A stretch of 64,000 bases of DNA from Bacteroidales bacterium. GTDB lineage: Bacteria > Bacteroidota > Bacteroidia > Bacteroidales > UBA932. The notes under the pieces were generated by a model. That model had not been told where the DNA came from. It saw only the letters and a program-made list of their open reading frames with translations, and did not search any database. Below are positions 16,046 to 24,184 of this stretch, in pieces (positions within the stretch are counted from its first letter, which is position 1; each line of letters starts with the position of its first letter). The translations under genes and the position numbers were made by a program. The stretch lies in contig JAFVWT010000010.1 in assembly GCA_017501525.1 (NCBI GenBank), positions 1-64,000 of the forward strand, read 5' to 3'.

Positions 16046-16855
16046 ATGATTTGGGATGGAAGTTTTCGAAAAAAGATAATCAAATATGTAAACAGTGATA
16101 CTGAACCATTTCTTCGTGAGGGGGAAATAATCAGAGCAGAGGGACTTACGAAATGTTTCGGGGATTTTGTAGCTGTTGATCATATCTCATTTTCAGTAAA
16201 GAAAGGGGAGATATTTGGCTTTCTTGGGGCAAATGGAGCAGGTAAGACCACAGCAATGAAAATGTTGTGCGGATTGAGCAAACCTACAGAGGGGCGGGCT
16301 GAAGTGGCAGGATATGACCTTAAATGGGAGGTTAGGAAGATCAAGCGCTCAATAGGCTATATGAGCCAGAAGTTTTCGTTGTATGAAGATTTGAAGGTGT
16401 GGGAAAACATCAGGCTTTTCGGTGGAATTTATGGGTTGAGTGACAAAGAGATTCAGATAAAGACAGATTCGCTGCTTGAACGCTTGGGATTGGAGCAACA
16501 GCGTAATATGTTTGTCCGTAGTCTTCCATTGGGCTGGAAGCAGAAACTTGCATTTTCGGTTGCCATCTTTCATGAGCCTCAGATTGTATTTCTGGATGAA
16601 CCTACCGGTGGTGTGGATCCTGCAACACGACGCGGATTTTGGGAAATGATATATGATGCAGCAGAGTGGGGTCTGACGGTTTTTGTAACTACTCATTATA
16701 TGGATGAGGCTGAATATTGTGACAGAGTATCGATCATGGTAGATGGAAGAATAGAAGCATTGGATGCCCCCTCGGCCTTAAAATCTAAGTACAATGCGGC
16801 AAATATGGATCAGGTATTCCATACTCTTGCCAGAAAAGCGAAGAGAGATGAATAA
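16046..16855 (+). CDS. ABC transporter ATPase, second of a split pair
   Basis: A 269-residue ABC ATPase. It has a roughly 30-residue N-terminal extension before the core. Walker A is GANGAGKT and Walker B is IVFLDEPTGGVDP; the H-loop histidine is present (TTHYMDEAE). The signature motif is degenerate: LPLGWKQK replaces LSGGxxQ. With the first ATPase it would form an asymmetric heterodimer in which the good signature of one subunit faces the good H-loop of the other. It overlaps the following permease gene by 8 nt, so translation is coupled. Confidence 0.9.
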   Translation: MIWDGSFRKKIIKYVNSDTEPFLREGEIIRAEGLTKCFGDFVAVDHISFSVKKGEIFGFLGANGAGKTTAMKMLCGLSKPTEGRAEVAGYDLKWEVRKIKRSIGYMSQKFSLYEDLKVWENIRLFGGIYGLSDKEIQIKTDSLLERLGLEQQRNMFVRSLPLGWKQKLAFSVAIFHEPQIVFLDEPTGGVDPATRRGFWEMIYDAAEWGLTVFVTTHYMDEAEYCDRVSIMVDGRIEALDAPSALKSKYNAANMDQVFHTLARKAKRDE

Positions 16856-17990
16856 AAGTAGTGCCAGATTCTTATCCTTTGTAAAGAAGGAGTTTTTGCA
16901 TATTCTTCGGGATACCAGGACTTTAATGGTTCTTCTGGTGATGCCGGTGGTGATGATTGTCCTCTTTGGCTTTGCCCTCTCCACCGAACTCAAGAACGTC
17001 AAAGTGGGAGTTTATACCCCTACCGATGACATCTTTACTCGGAAATTAATTGACAGAATAGGTGAAAGCGAATATTTTACAATAGTTTTTGATGCACCCG
17101 ACAAGGAGGCACTTGATGCCGCTTTTCTGAATAATACGATAGAGGTAGGGATGATATTTCAAGACAATTTCTATAGTACTATTTCTCATGATGGCCGGGC
17201 CTCTGTGCAGATTCTCCTTGATGGAACCAATATGAATATTGCCCAAATGGCGCAATTTTATCTCAGGAACATAATAGGCACTTCGGTCCAGGAGTTGGCG
17301 CAGGAGGTGGTAATGGCAGACCCTGAATTATCGCTCAATCTCCCTGTTGAGATAAAACCCACAACATCCATGCTCTATAACCCTCAAATGAAGAGCTCTT
17401 TCAATTTTGTCCCCGGTGTGATGGGTATGATTCTTACATTGGTCTGTTCCATGATGACATCCGTCTCCATAGTGCGGGAGAAGGAGAGGGGCACGATGGA
17501 AGTTCTCCTCGTCTCCCCGGTCAAGCCATTCTTGGTAATATTGGCAAAGACAATCCCATATTTTGTTATATCTGCACTTAATCTTGCCACTACAATTTTG
17601 CTTGCAATATACCTCCTTCAGGTACCTGTCAGTGGAAGTATGTTATGGGTAGTAATGATATCTCTGCTATATATTATGGTATCATTGAGTCTTGGGATAC
17701 TCGTTTCCACCCTTGTCTCTACCCAGCAAGAGGCGATTCTCATATCTGCAATGGTCTTTTTGATGCCTACGCTATTGCTCTCGGGAATGTTGTTCCCCAT
17801 AGAAAGTATGCCTGTAATTCTTCAGTATGTCTCTTATATCATCCCTGCAAGATGGTATATAGATGCTATGAAGGCCCTTATGATTCAGGGGGTAAGTGTG
17901 AAATATTGTATTGATTTAGTGGCAATTCTATTTGCTTTTCTTGTCGCGATAACATCACTCAGTGTATATAAGTATAAAGACCGATTATGA
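16848..17990 (+). CDS. ABC-2 type permease (YbhS/YhhJ-like)
   Basis: A 380-residue inner-membrane permease starting at the ATG within ATGAATAA, overlapping the preceding ATPase gene. One transmembrane helix near the N-terminus (TLMVLLVMPVVMIVLFGFAL) is followed by a periplasmic domain of about 150 residues, and then five more helices starting at VMGMILTLVCSMM. The EKERGTMEVLLVSPV motif between helices 2 and 3 is the ABC-2 signature. It is the first half-permease of the exporter and overlaps the second by 4 nt (ATGA). Confidence 0.9.
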   Translation: MNKSSARFLSFVKKEFLHILRDTRTLMVLLVMPVVMIVLFGFALSTELKNVKVGVYTPTDDIFTRKLIDRIGESEYFTIVFDAPDKEALDAAFLNNTIEVGMIFQDNFYSTISHDGRASVQILLDGTNMNIAQMAQFYLRNIIGTSVQELAQEVVMADPELSLNLPVEIKPTTSMLYNPQMKSSFNFVPGVMGMILTLVCSMMTSVSIVREKERGTMEVLLVSPVKPFLVILAKTIPYFVISALNLATTILLAIYLLQVPVSGSMLWVVMISLLYIMVSLSLGILVSTLVSTQQEAILISAMVFLMPTLLLSGMLFPIESMPVILQYVSYIIPARWYIDAMKALMIQGVSVKYCIDLVAILFAFLVAITSLSVYKYKDRL

Positions 17991-19075
17991 TAAAGTACCT
18001 TATAGAAAAAGAATTCAAACAGCTTTGGAGGAACAAATTCATAATATCTTTAATAATAATTCTTCCATGCCTTGTGATGCTGGTATTCCCCTGGACTACC
18101 ACGATGGAGATTAAGAACCTCAATATCACTGTAGTTGATTATGACAGGTCTCCTGTTTCCGCTCAATTGCTTAACAAACTCTCTTCAACTGAGTATTTCA
18201 ATTTTACTGGTCTTGCTTCCAACTATTCAGAGGCGTTGCAACACATAGAATCGGGCCGTTCTGATATAGTGCTGGAGATACCTGCCTCTTTTGAAACAGA
18301 TCTAACCAACTCACGCAGTTCTTCAATAATGATAGCTGCTAACGCAGTGAATGAGACTAAAGCAAATTTAGGGACATCCTATCTTACAGCAATTTTGGCA
18401 GATTTTGCTTCTCAGTTCGGAGGTGAGGTCCCAGTTAATATATCTGTGGAGTCCTCATATCGCTTTAATTCGACAATGGATTATAAGATACCGATGATTC
18501 CCTCGCTTATTGTCCTGATAATAACTCTTATAGTGGGATTCCTCCCCTCAATGAATATTGTAATAGAAAAAGAGAATGGTACAATAGAGCAGATAAATGT
18601 TACACCGGTTCCAAAATATTCATTCATTCTCGGGAAATTGATTCCCTATTGGATTATTGGAGTCGTAGTTCTGACCCTATCTTTAGTCGTCTCATACCTG
18701 ATGTACTCGCTACCTCCTCAAGGAAGCCTCATCTTGTTATATGGTATATCCATTTTCTATATTCTTGGAATATCGGCTTTGGGACTTATAATTTCCAACT
18801 ATTCCACCATTATGCAGCAGGCTATGTTTACAATATTCTTCGTGATAATCATTTTTATCCTGATGAGTGGAATTTTAACCCCGATATCATCAATGCCCCA
18901 GTGGGCGCAGTCAATAGCCTCAGTAAATCCATTGACATACTTTTCGGAGATAATGAGGATGATATATCTCAAAGGTAGCTCCTTCCCCGACTTGATTCCA
19001 TATATAAAGCCCCTTTTTGTCTTTTTCGTATTTATTATTACCTGGGCAATATTGAGTTATAAAAAAAGGGGATAG
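17987..19075 (+). CDS. ABC-2 type permease (YbhR-like)
   Basis: A 362-residue second half-permease of the exporter, starting within ATGA at the stop of the previous gene. It has the same topology: an N-terminal helix (IISLIIILPCLVMLVFPW), a periplasmic domain of about 140 residues and five further helices. The equivalent ABC-2 motif reads EKENGTIEQINVTPV. It ends the six-gene operon (outer-membrane factor, adaptor, two ATPases, two permeases). The 85 bp after the stop shows no clear terminator; the next gene is convergent. Confidence 0.9.
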   Translation: MIKYLIEKEFKQLWRNKFIISLIIILPCLVMLVFPWTTTMEIKNLNITVVDYDRSPVSAQLLNKLSSTEYFNFTGLASNYSEALQHIESGRSDIVLEIPASFETDLTNSRSSSIMIAANAVNETKANLGTSYLTAILADFASQFGGEVPVNISVESSYRFNSTMDYKIPMIPSLIVLIITLIVGFLPSMNIVIEKENGTIEQINVTPVPKYSFILGKLIPYWIIGVVVLTLSLVVSYLMYSLPPQGSLILLYGISIFYILGISALGLIISNYSTIMQQAMFTIFFVIIIFILMSGILTPISSMPQWAQSIASVNPLTYFSEIMRMIYLKGSSFPDLIPYIKPLFVFFVFIITWAILSYKKRG

Positions 19076-19160
19076 ATTCTACTCTTCCCCTATAAGATTA
19101 CAAAGTCTTATCTCTGTAATTCAATCCTTAATGTCGACAGTTTTATAATATTTTAAGGTT

Positions 19161-19511
19161 TTAGTGACACTCATGGTGGCTATGACATCCTTCACCACTG
19201 TCTTTCACATTTCCTGCTATATACTCTTCAATCAGTCTGTCCACATCTCCGGAACAACCTCTTATTACCTCTATTCCATGAGACTCCAGAACATTCTTTG
19301 CCCCTTGTCCCATACTGCCTCCTAAGAGTACTCTGACCCCCATATCCCTGAATACAGATGCGATATTTGATTTGCAACCACAACCTTGTGGCGATGCAAG
19401 GGTACTTTTTTGTGAAACTTCATTATTTACAACTTCATAAATTGTGTAGTATGCACAATGTCCGAAATGGTTATCTACAACTCCATCTCGAGTGGGAACT
19501 GCTATTTTCAT
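19161..19511 (-). CDS. NifX/NifB C-terminal-like (DiNase) iron-cofactor domain protein
   Basis: A 116-residue protein of the dinitrogenase iron-molybdenum cofactor biosynthesis family (PF02579). It opens with KIAVPTRDGVVDNHFGHCAYYTIYEV and has GVRVLLGGSMGQGAKNVLESHGIEV and the usual fold end. No nitrogenase gene is nearby, so it probably binds an iron-sulfur or metal cluster in another context, as do many stand-alone family members. The last eight residues are CHSHHECH, a Cys/His tail suited to metal binding. The gene is single, with a TAACTTTG -7 box at 19556-19563 on the minus strand. Confidence 0.88.
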   Translation of the reverse strand: MKIAVPTRDGVVDNHFGHCAYYTIYEVVNNEVSQKSTLASPQGCGCKSNIASVFRDMGVRVLLGGSMGQGAKNVLESHGIEVIRGCSGDVDRLIEEYIAGNVKDSGEGCHSHHECH

Positions 19512-19555
19512 ACTTTATTTGATTTTAGGGAATCTAAAAATCCCGAGTTTGTGGG

Positions 19556-19563
19556 CAAAGTTA
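19556..19563 (-). promoter_or_regulatory. -7 box of the NifX-like gene
   Basis: TAACTTTG on the minus strand, 45 nt before the ATG of the NifX-like gene. No good -33 element is seen. Confidence 0.55.
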
Positions 19564-19586
19564 AATTTTTTGACAAATTATTCCAA

Positions 19587-19619
19587 TAAAAAAGGCACCC
19601 CTTACATTGAGGAGTGCCC
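19587..19619 (-). terminator. Terminator of the large repeat lipoprotein gene
   Basis: On the minus strand a stem (GGCACTCCT paired with AGGGGTGCC across a 7-nt loop, one mismatch) is followed by six T. It lies 26 bp after the stop codon of the 1188-residue lipoprotein. Confidence 0.85.
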
Positions 19620-19644
19620 TGAGTATTTATTTGTCTAATCAAGA

Positions 19645-22600
19645 CTATTGGATGGTACCATTGAAACGGTAGTTGTAGGTGTTGCCACCTTTGTTAACTA
19701 CTAATGTGATTACGTGGTTTGCACCATCACCCTCAGATACTACATTCATTGTAGAACCAGAGTTGTCTTCGATAACGTAGTAAGATTCTCCATCAATTAC
19801 ATGTAGCTGATCTTCATCCAAAAGACTCATATTGAAGTAATATGATGTAGGATTGTATGCAATTGTATTGGCGCTTACCAAAGTATAGTCTCCAGAAGCG
19901 ATGTAGCTCTCTTTAGACATACCGGGTAGCTGTGATAGAGAGAAGTAGATAACGTGGTTGTTGTCACTACTCTTAGCTACGAACTGATTAAGCATACCAT
20001 ATCCCATAAGGTCACCTAGGAATTCGCAAGAAGACAATGTGATATAATCGCCCTCTTCTTCGCCACCTTCATTTCCACCTTCACCAGCAATACCTTCAAG
20101 GTCTCCTGTGTAGGTTACTCTAACGAGTTGCTGGCCGTCAATCCAAGCGTATGATTTCATTACGATGGTGTAGATACCATTTTCAATCTCAACTTCGATT
20201 GTACCGCTTTGTAGGTAGTAAGGATATTGTTGACCTGAACCAGAAACTGTTAGAGGACAACCGTTACCATAGAATGTAAATGGACCATAAGGGTTTGCAG
20301 GATTGAATTCATCGCAAGGAAGATATGTTCCTGCTTGAAGATAAGGAGTAGCTGTCTCTATGTCAAATACCATCTCCATGTAGTCTCCGTTTGAGTTCTG
20401 GAACATATATTTCTTGAACTCTAGACCTGCATTGTATGTGGTATATGTACCTGCAGGAGCACCTTCTGTAAATACGATGTCGTAGTATGGTTCATACTCA
20501 TATCCGGGATTCTGGAATGGGAATTGAGCATCGTCTGATTTGAAGATAAGACCATTTCTTGTAGCATTTACTTTAGTCAGAAGTTCGGTTTCCAATGCAA
20601 GTTCAATTCCATAACCTTCAGAGAGGTGTGTAACTTTAACTGAAGAATTTTCTGTAAATCCTACTTCCCATTCGCCATCATTTGCCCAAGATTCTCTGCT
20701 TAGACCATATTCTCCACCGATGGTGTATGTTCCTTCAGGGATAATACCGTCATTTACTCTTTCAGGTGCTTCAAGTACCAAATACAAATCGTAAGGTTGG
20801 TCTGCAAGCATTGCAGTCAGGTAGAAGATTTCACCAGGACCGGTGTGGTTACCTGAAAGTGATATGATTTCAGTATCTACGGTTGTTTCGTTATAAGGAA
20901 CGGGAGGATTACCGATGGTACTCCATTTGTCAACAGGATCCATAGTACCCATGAATGAGTAGTCGTATTCGTTTCCGGCTGCATCAGTACCGTTGAATGT
21001 GATCTTGTATCCTGATTCAAGGTGTTCAACCACCATTACACCTGAGTTTACATTGCTGCTTCCTGCGTATGATTGGGCACCATTGATATAGTAATCATAT
21101 TGTGAGGGGTTTTCCCAGGTTACATTATTTTCAACGATATATTCACCTTCAGGAATGATGTTGCAAACAGATGATACGCAGTTTACATTAAGGTTCAGTT
21201 TCTCTTTAGAACCTTCCTTGAAGATAACTGTGTATTGGGTTTTGCTCCAACCTGTAGAACCTACAACAACGCAGTTGTTCTCTTCTCCACCAGGAATAGG
21301 AGGATTAGCAAAACCTGAGCCGTCTTTGTCTTCAAATACACCTGTAAGGTTAGTCTTGAATGTTTCACCATTAGAAAGGGTTACATTAACTCTGATGTCA
21401 TAACCTTCTTTAAGGTGTTCTACCTTAGCATATCCATCTGTGAAGTATACTTCAGCTCCACCATGTTCAAATGTTACGTAGCTATATGAATCTACAAATG
21501 GTGTTGTGATAGGTTCAGAGTAATCAGCAACTTTGTATTCACCCTCAGGGATAATGTTATAGTAAGATGTAGGGCAGTACAAGTCCATGTAGATAGAGGT
21601 TTGGCCATCTGTGGTAGTTGCTCTGATGGTGAAGTTGTTTTCGTTATAGTATTTTCCTTCAATTGTACCCCATTCATAAGAGGTAGAAGGGCCTTGAGGA
21701 TTCACGAAATCATTGCCACCATCCCATTGGTTAGTGATGGCACCTTCCCAAGAAATGTCAAATTTGGTCTTGAGCTCATTTTCAATATTGAGGTCAAGGA
21801 TATATGCTCCTACTGAGTGGGTAACTGTAAGAGTACCACCTTCAATGATGTATCTGTATTGCTCTTCAGGTCTTTGAGCATGGATTTGCTCATCTGTACC
21901 GTCGATTATCAATGCATTAGGATTTTCAGGATCAAAATATCCTACTGTATATGTTCCTTCAGGGATAAGACCATCGTCAACAATGGGGTTACGCAAAATC
22001 AAGAAGATATCATAAGCCTCTTCTTCTGTTACCATCCATAGGTAGAAACCTCCTTCATCACCAAAGTTTGCACCTTTAACAGATGAGAATGTTCCGGAGA
22101 TTGTTTTATCATCCCAAGGAATAGGAGGATTGCTGAAACCTTCTTGTTCAAATGTGCCTACTACGATTCCTTCATAGGTACCTTTCATATTATATCCATC
22201 AGTGTCAGTGATGTCAACCTCAATCTTGTAACCATTGTTCAAGTGAGATACTTTAACAAAACCTGATTTGGGTGCGGTATAGTTACCGGTGTTGTAATAT
22301 TGGTCATCAAATGTCATCAATGAACCCATATCCCAAATGAATGATGATTCAACAGGGGTGATAGGTTCTCCTGAGTTTGGATCCAATTCGCCTGTGTATT
22401 CCATAACAGGGTATGTTCCTTCAGGAAGAACACCACCGGGTGCGTGAGTGTCAAGGTAGATATTCAAGAATGCATAGCAGTTCTCGTTATTGTAGATGTT
22501 TAGACCGTAGTTATATCTGTTCCATTTTCTACCTGTAACTTCAGTAATGCCATCGGTGCTACCACCAGCGGTAGTGGTCATTTCCAATTCTTCTGAAGCG

Positions 22601-23211
22601 ACTGAAACCTGACCATCAGTAGCAGCTGCAACGATAATATAGTTGGTTCCGGCAACAAGGTTTGCAATAGAAACAGTTACATTTTCTCCAACGTTGAACT
22701 CTGTACCATTTGCAATGATATCTTCAGCTGAAGGAGTTTCTCCTTCTGTGTAGATAGTATATGCAGCTTTAGTTGCATTAGCAGTGTTTGCAATGAAAGT
22801 AAGTGAGGTAGCGAACGATTCACCTTCTTCAATTGTAATAGTGGGGACAACTGCATCAAGAGTCTTCATTTTCAAAGGTGTTGCAGCAACATTGTGGGGG
22901 CCTGCATTTACGGCAACCATAATGGTGTACTCTGTACCTTTTTTCAAATCTGTAATAGTTTGGGTGCTTGCATTTGACACGTCAAATTTCACACCATTGG
23001 CAATTATGTCTGCAGCAGCGCTGATTTCCTGGCTACCTTCAACACATAGATATGCACCTGATTGTGCATTTTCAGGGGTGACTGTGAAACTCAATGTTGT
23101 TTCAGTAGCCTCTCCTGCGGTTACACTTACTTTTGGCACAGGAACTTCCTCTTTACAAGACGAAAGGGCAAGAATGAGTGCCGAGAGAGTTAATAATAAG
23201 ATTTTTTTCAT
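19645..23211 (-). CDS. Very large repeat-containing surface lipoprotein
   Basis: A 1188-residue protein started at the ATG at 23211, which follows a textbook promoter and gives a lipoprotein signal ending in LALSSC. Residues 30-210 hold two FN3-like modules (about 90 residues each). After that come about seven modules of 110-150 residues, each opening with a phrase of the form PEGTYTV or PEGEYKV, then a VKVTHLSEGYGIEL-type strand, and several closing with NPPIP. The whole protein is acidic, beta-rich and Gly/Tyr/Asn-rich, with no catalytic motif. It is probably displayed on the outer membrane and may bind glycans or other surface partners. I do not recognise the repeat as a named family. Confidence 0.75.
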   Translation of the reverse strand: MKKILLLTLSALILALSSCKEEVPVPKVSVTAGEATETTLSFTVTPENAQSGAYLCVEGSQEISAAADIIANGVKFDVSNASTQTITDLKKGTEYTIMVAVNAGPHNVAATPLKMKTLDAVVPTITIEEGESFATSLTFIANTANATKAAYTIYTEGETPSAEDIIANGTEFNVGENVTVSIANLVAGTNYIIVAAATDGQVSVASEELEMTTTAGGSTDGITEVTGRKWNRYNYGLNIYNNENCYAFLNIYLDTHAPGGVLPEGTYPVMEYTGELDPNSGEPITPVESSFIWDMGSLMTFDDQYYNTGNYTAPKSGFVKVSHLNNGYKIEVDITDTDGYNMKGTYEGIVVGTFEQEGFSNPPIPWDDKTISGTFSSVKGANFGDEGGFYLWMVTEEEAYDIFLILRNPIVDDGLIPEGTYTVGYFDPENPNALIIDGTDEQIHAQRPEEQYRYIIEGGTLTVTHSVGAYILDLNIENELKTKFDISWEGAITNQWDGGNDFVNPQGPSTSYEWGTIEGKYYNENNFTIRATTTDGQTSIYMDLYCPTSYYNIIPEGEYKVADYSEPITTPFVDSYSYVTFEHGGAEVYFTDGYAKVEHLKEGYDIRVNVTLSNGETFKTNLTGVFEDKDGSGFANPPIPGGEENNCVVVGSTGWSKTQYTVIFKEGSKEKLNLNVNCVSSVCNIIPEGEYIVENNVTWENPSQYDYYINGAQSYAGSSNVNSGVMVVEHLESGYKITFNGTDAAGNEYDYSFMGTMDPVDKWSTIGNPPVPYNETTVDTEIISLSGNHTGPGEIFYLTAMLADQPYDLYLVLEAPERVNDGIIPEGTYTIGGEYGLSRESWANDGEWEVGFTENSSVKVTHLSEGYGIELALETELLTKVNATRNGLIFKSDDAQFPFQNPGYEYEPYYDIVFTEGAPAGTYTTYNAGLEFKKYMFQNSNGDYMEMVFDIETATPYLQAGTYLPCDEFNPANPYGPFTFYGNGCPLTVSGSGQQYPYYLQSGTIEVEIENGIYTIVMKSYAWIDGQQLVRVTYTGDLEGIAGEGGNEGGEEEGDYITLSSCEFLGDLMGYGMLNQFVAKSSDNNHVIYFSLSQLPGMSKESYIASGDYTLVSANTIAYNPTSYYFNMSLLDEDQLHVIDGESYYVIEDNSGSTMNVVSEGDGANHVITLVVNKGGNTYNYRFNGTIQ

Positions 23212-23246
23212 AGAAATGATATTTAATTGTATAAACAAAATTTTCC

Positions 23247-23277
23247 CAAAGTTAGAAAAAATGATAATAGTGCCAAA
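23247..23277 (-). promoter_or_regulatory. Complete Bacteroides promoter of the repeat lipoprotein
   Basis: On the minus strand TTTG (23274-23277) and TAACTTTG (23247-23254) are separated by 19 nt, matching the -33/-7 arrangement for Bacteroides sigma-ABfr. The start codon is at 23211, giving a leader of about 30 nt. Confidence 0.8.
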
Positions 23278-23377
23278 GAAAGTCAATAATTATTAGCACT
23301 TTAAGTTGGTGAATAATTACAAAGGAATTGGCACTATAAACAATAAATGGCTCATTTCGAGCCACCTATTGTCTTTG

Positions 23378-23463
23378 TGCTCGGGACGGGAATCGAACCC
23401 GTACGGGCATTTCTGCCCACAGGATTTTAAGTCCTGCGTGTCTACCTATTCCACCACCCGAGC
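23378..23463 (-). tRNA. tRNA-Leu (anticodon UAA)
   Basis: An 86-nt class II tRNA on the minus strand. The acceptor stem GCTCGGG pairs with CCCGAGC (plus-strand 23457-23463 and 23379-23385), the discriminator is A, and the T loop reads GGTTCGATTCC. The anticodon stem-loop CAGGACTTAAAATCCTG gives anticodon TAA. A long variable arm (GGGCAGAAATGCCC) is typical of tRNA-Leu. CCA is not encoded. The gene is intact; no integrated element adjoins its 3' end. Confidence 0.95.
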
Positions 23464-23622
23464 AGACAGGTCCGCAAATGTAAGAATTTTTCCCTAAGTA
23501 TCTAAAAAAAATTATATAATTGCCTAAGATTTGATTAGAAACTATAGTCAGTCGGTCCGGAATCAGCTTTAAATCGGGCCTCTGTTTGTAGCTTTATAAA
23601 AAATAACACTAAAATAAATGAT

Positions 23623-23967
23623 ATGAAGTTAAGGTATTTCTTCTTTATTTTGCTAACCACTATTTTGGGCACCAGTTCGTGCGATTTGTTGAACAGAACA
23701 GAATATGAGGTATCGAACAATACTCCATACGAATTATCTATTTCGTTTTATGAGTATGACGAATCCCAGAGAGAGGTAAGTATGACTACCGCCTATTTTA
23801 CTCCTGGTCAGACCCATTATTTCACACCCGCTGAACAATCTGTGGCGATTAAAGTATTTATGAATGATTATAATCAGTGGGTTCAAAGGATATATTACAT
23901 AAATAAAGGTAAGACGACATATATCCTTATCTCTCCGGATATACAATTGGGTTACAATATTCCATAA
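23623..23967 (+). CDS. Small hypothetical lipoprotein
   Basis: A 114-residue protein with a signal peptide ending in LGTSSCDLL, a lipobox with Cys at about residue 20. The mature part of about 95 residues is beta-rich and polar (YEVSNNTPYELSISFYEYD near the start). It has no domain that I recognise. It is likely anchored to a membrane and facing the periplasm or surface. It is preceded by the divergent tRNA-Leu gene and followed about 100 bp later by a long hairpin terminator. It appears monocistronic. Confidence 0.7.
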   Translation: MKLRYFFFILLTTILGTSSCDLLNRTEYEVSNNTPYELSISFYEYDESQREVSMTTAYFTPGQTHYFTPAEQSVAIKVFMNDYNQWVQRIYYINKGKTTYILISPDIQLGYNIP

Positions 23968-24064
23968 GGGGATATGTAAATTCTCCTGTTCAGGATTTGG
24001 GGAGTCTTCTTCATGATGATTTCTTTTTCTTGAATGGGGACAACCCCAAATGAACCAAATGAAA

Positions 24065-24121
24065 AGAGGCTTGACGATAGCGGACCATTTTGGCGTATCC
24101 GCTAAAAGTCAAGCCTTTTTA
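24065..24121 (+). terminator. Long hairpin terminator, probably bidirectional
   Basis: GGCTTGAC and AGCGGA on the left pair with TCCGCT and GTCAAGCC on the right, then TTTTT follows on the plus strand. The opposite strand also ends in a T-rich stretch. It separates the small lipoprotein from the convergent BACON lipoprotein. Confidence 0.85.
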
Positions 24122-24184
24122 GGGAAGTTTTATTTAGATGTCCCTTACTTAATTCATTGATTTCAGGACATTCTTCCACGTTAC

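Noticed and set aside
23378-23463. tRNA-Leu gene as an integration site
   Set aside because: NBU1 uses tRNA-Leu, but this gene is 7.6 kb from the element and its flanks show no integrase gene or duplicated 3' end.
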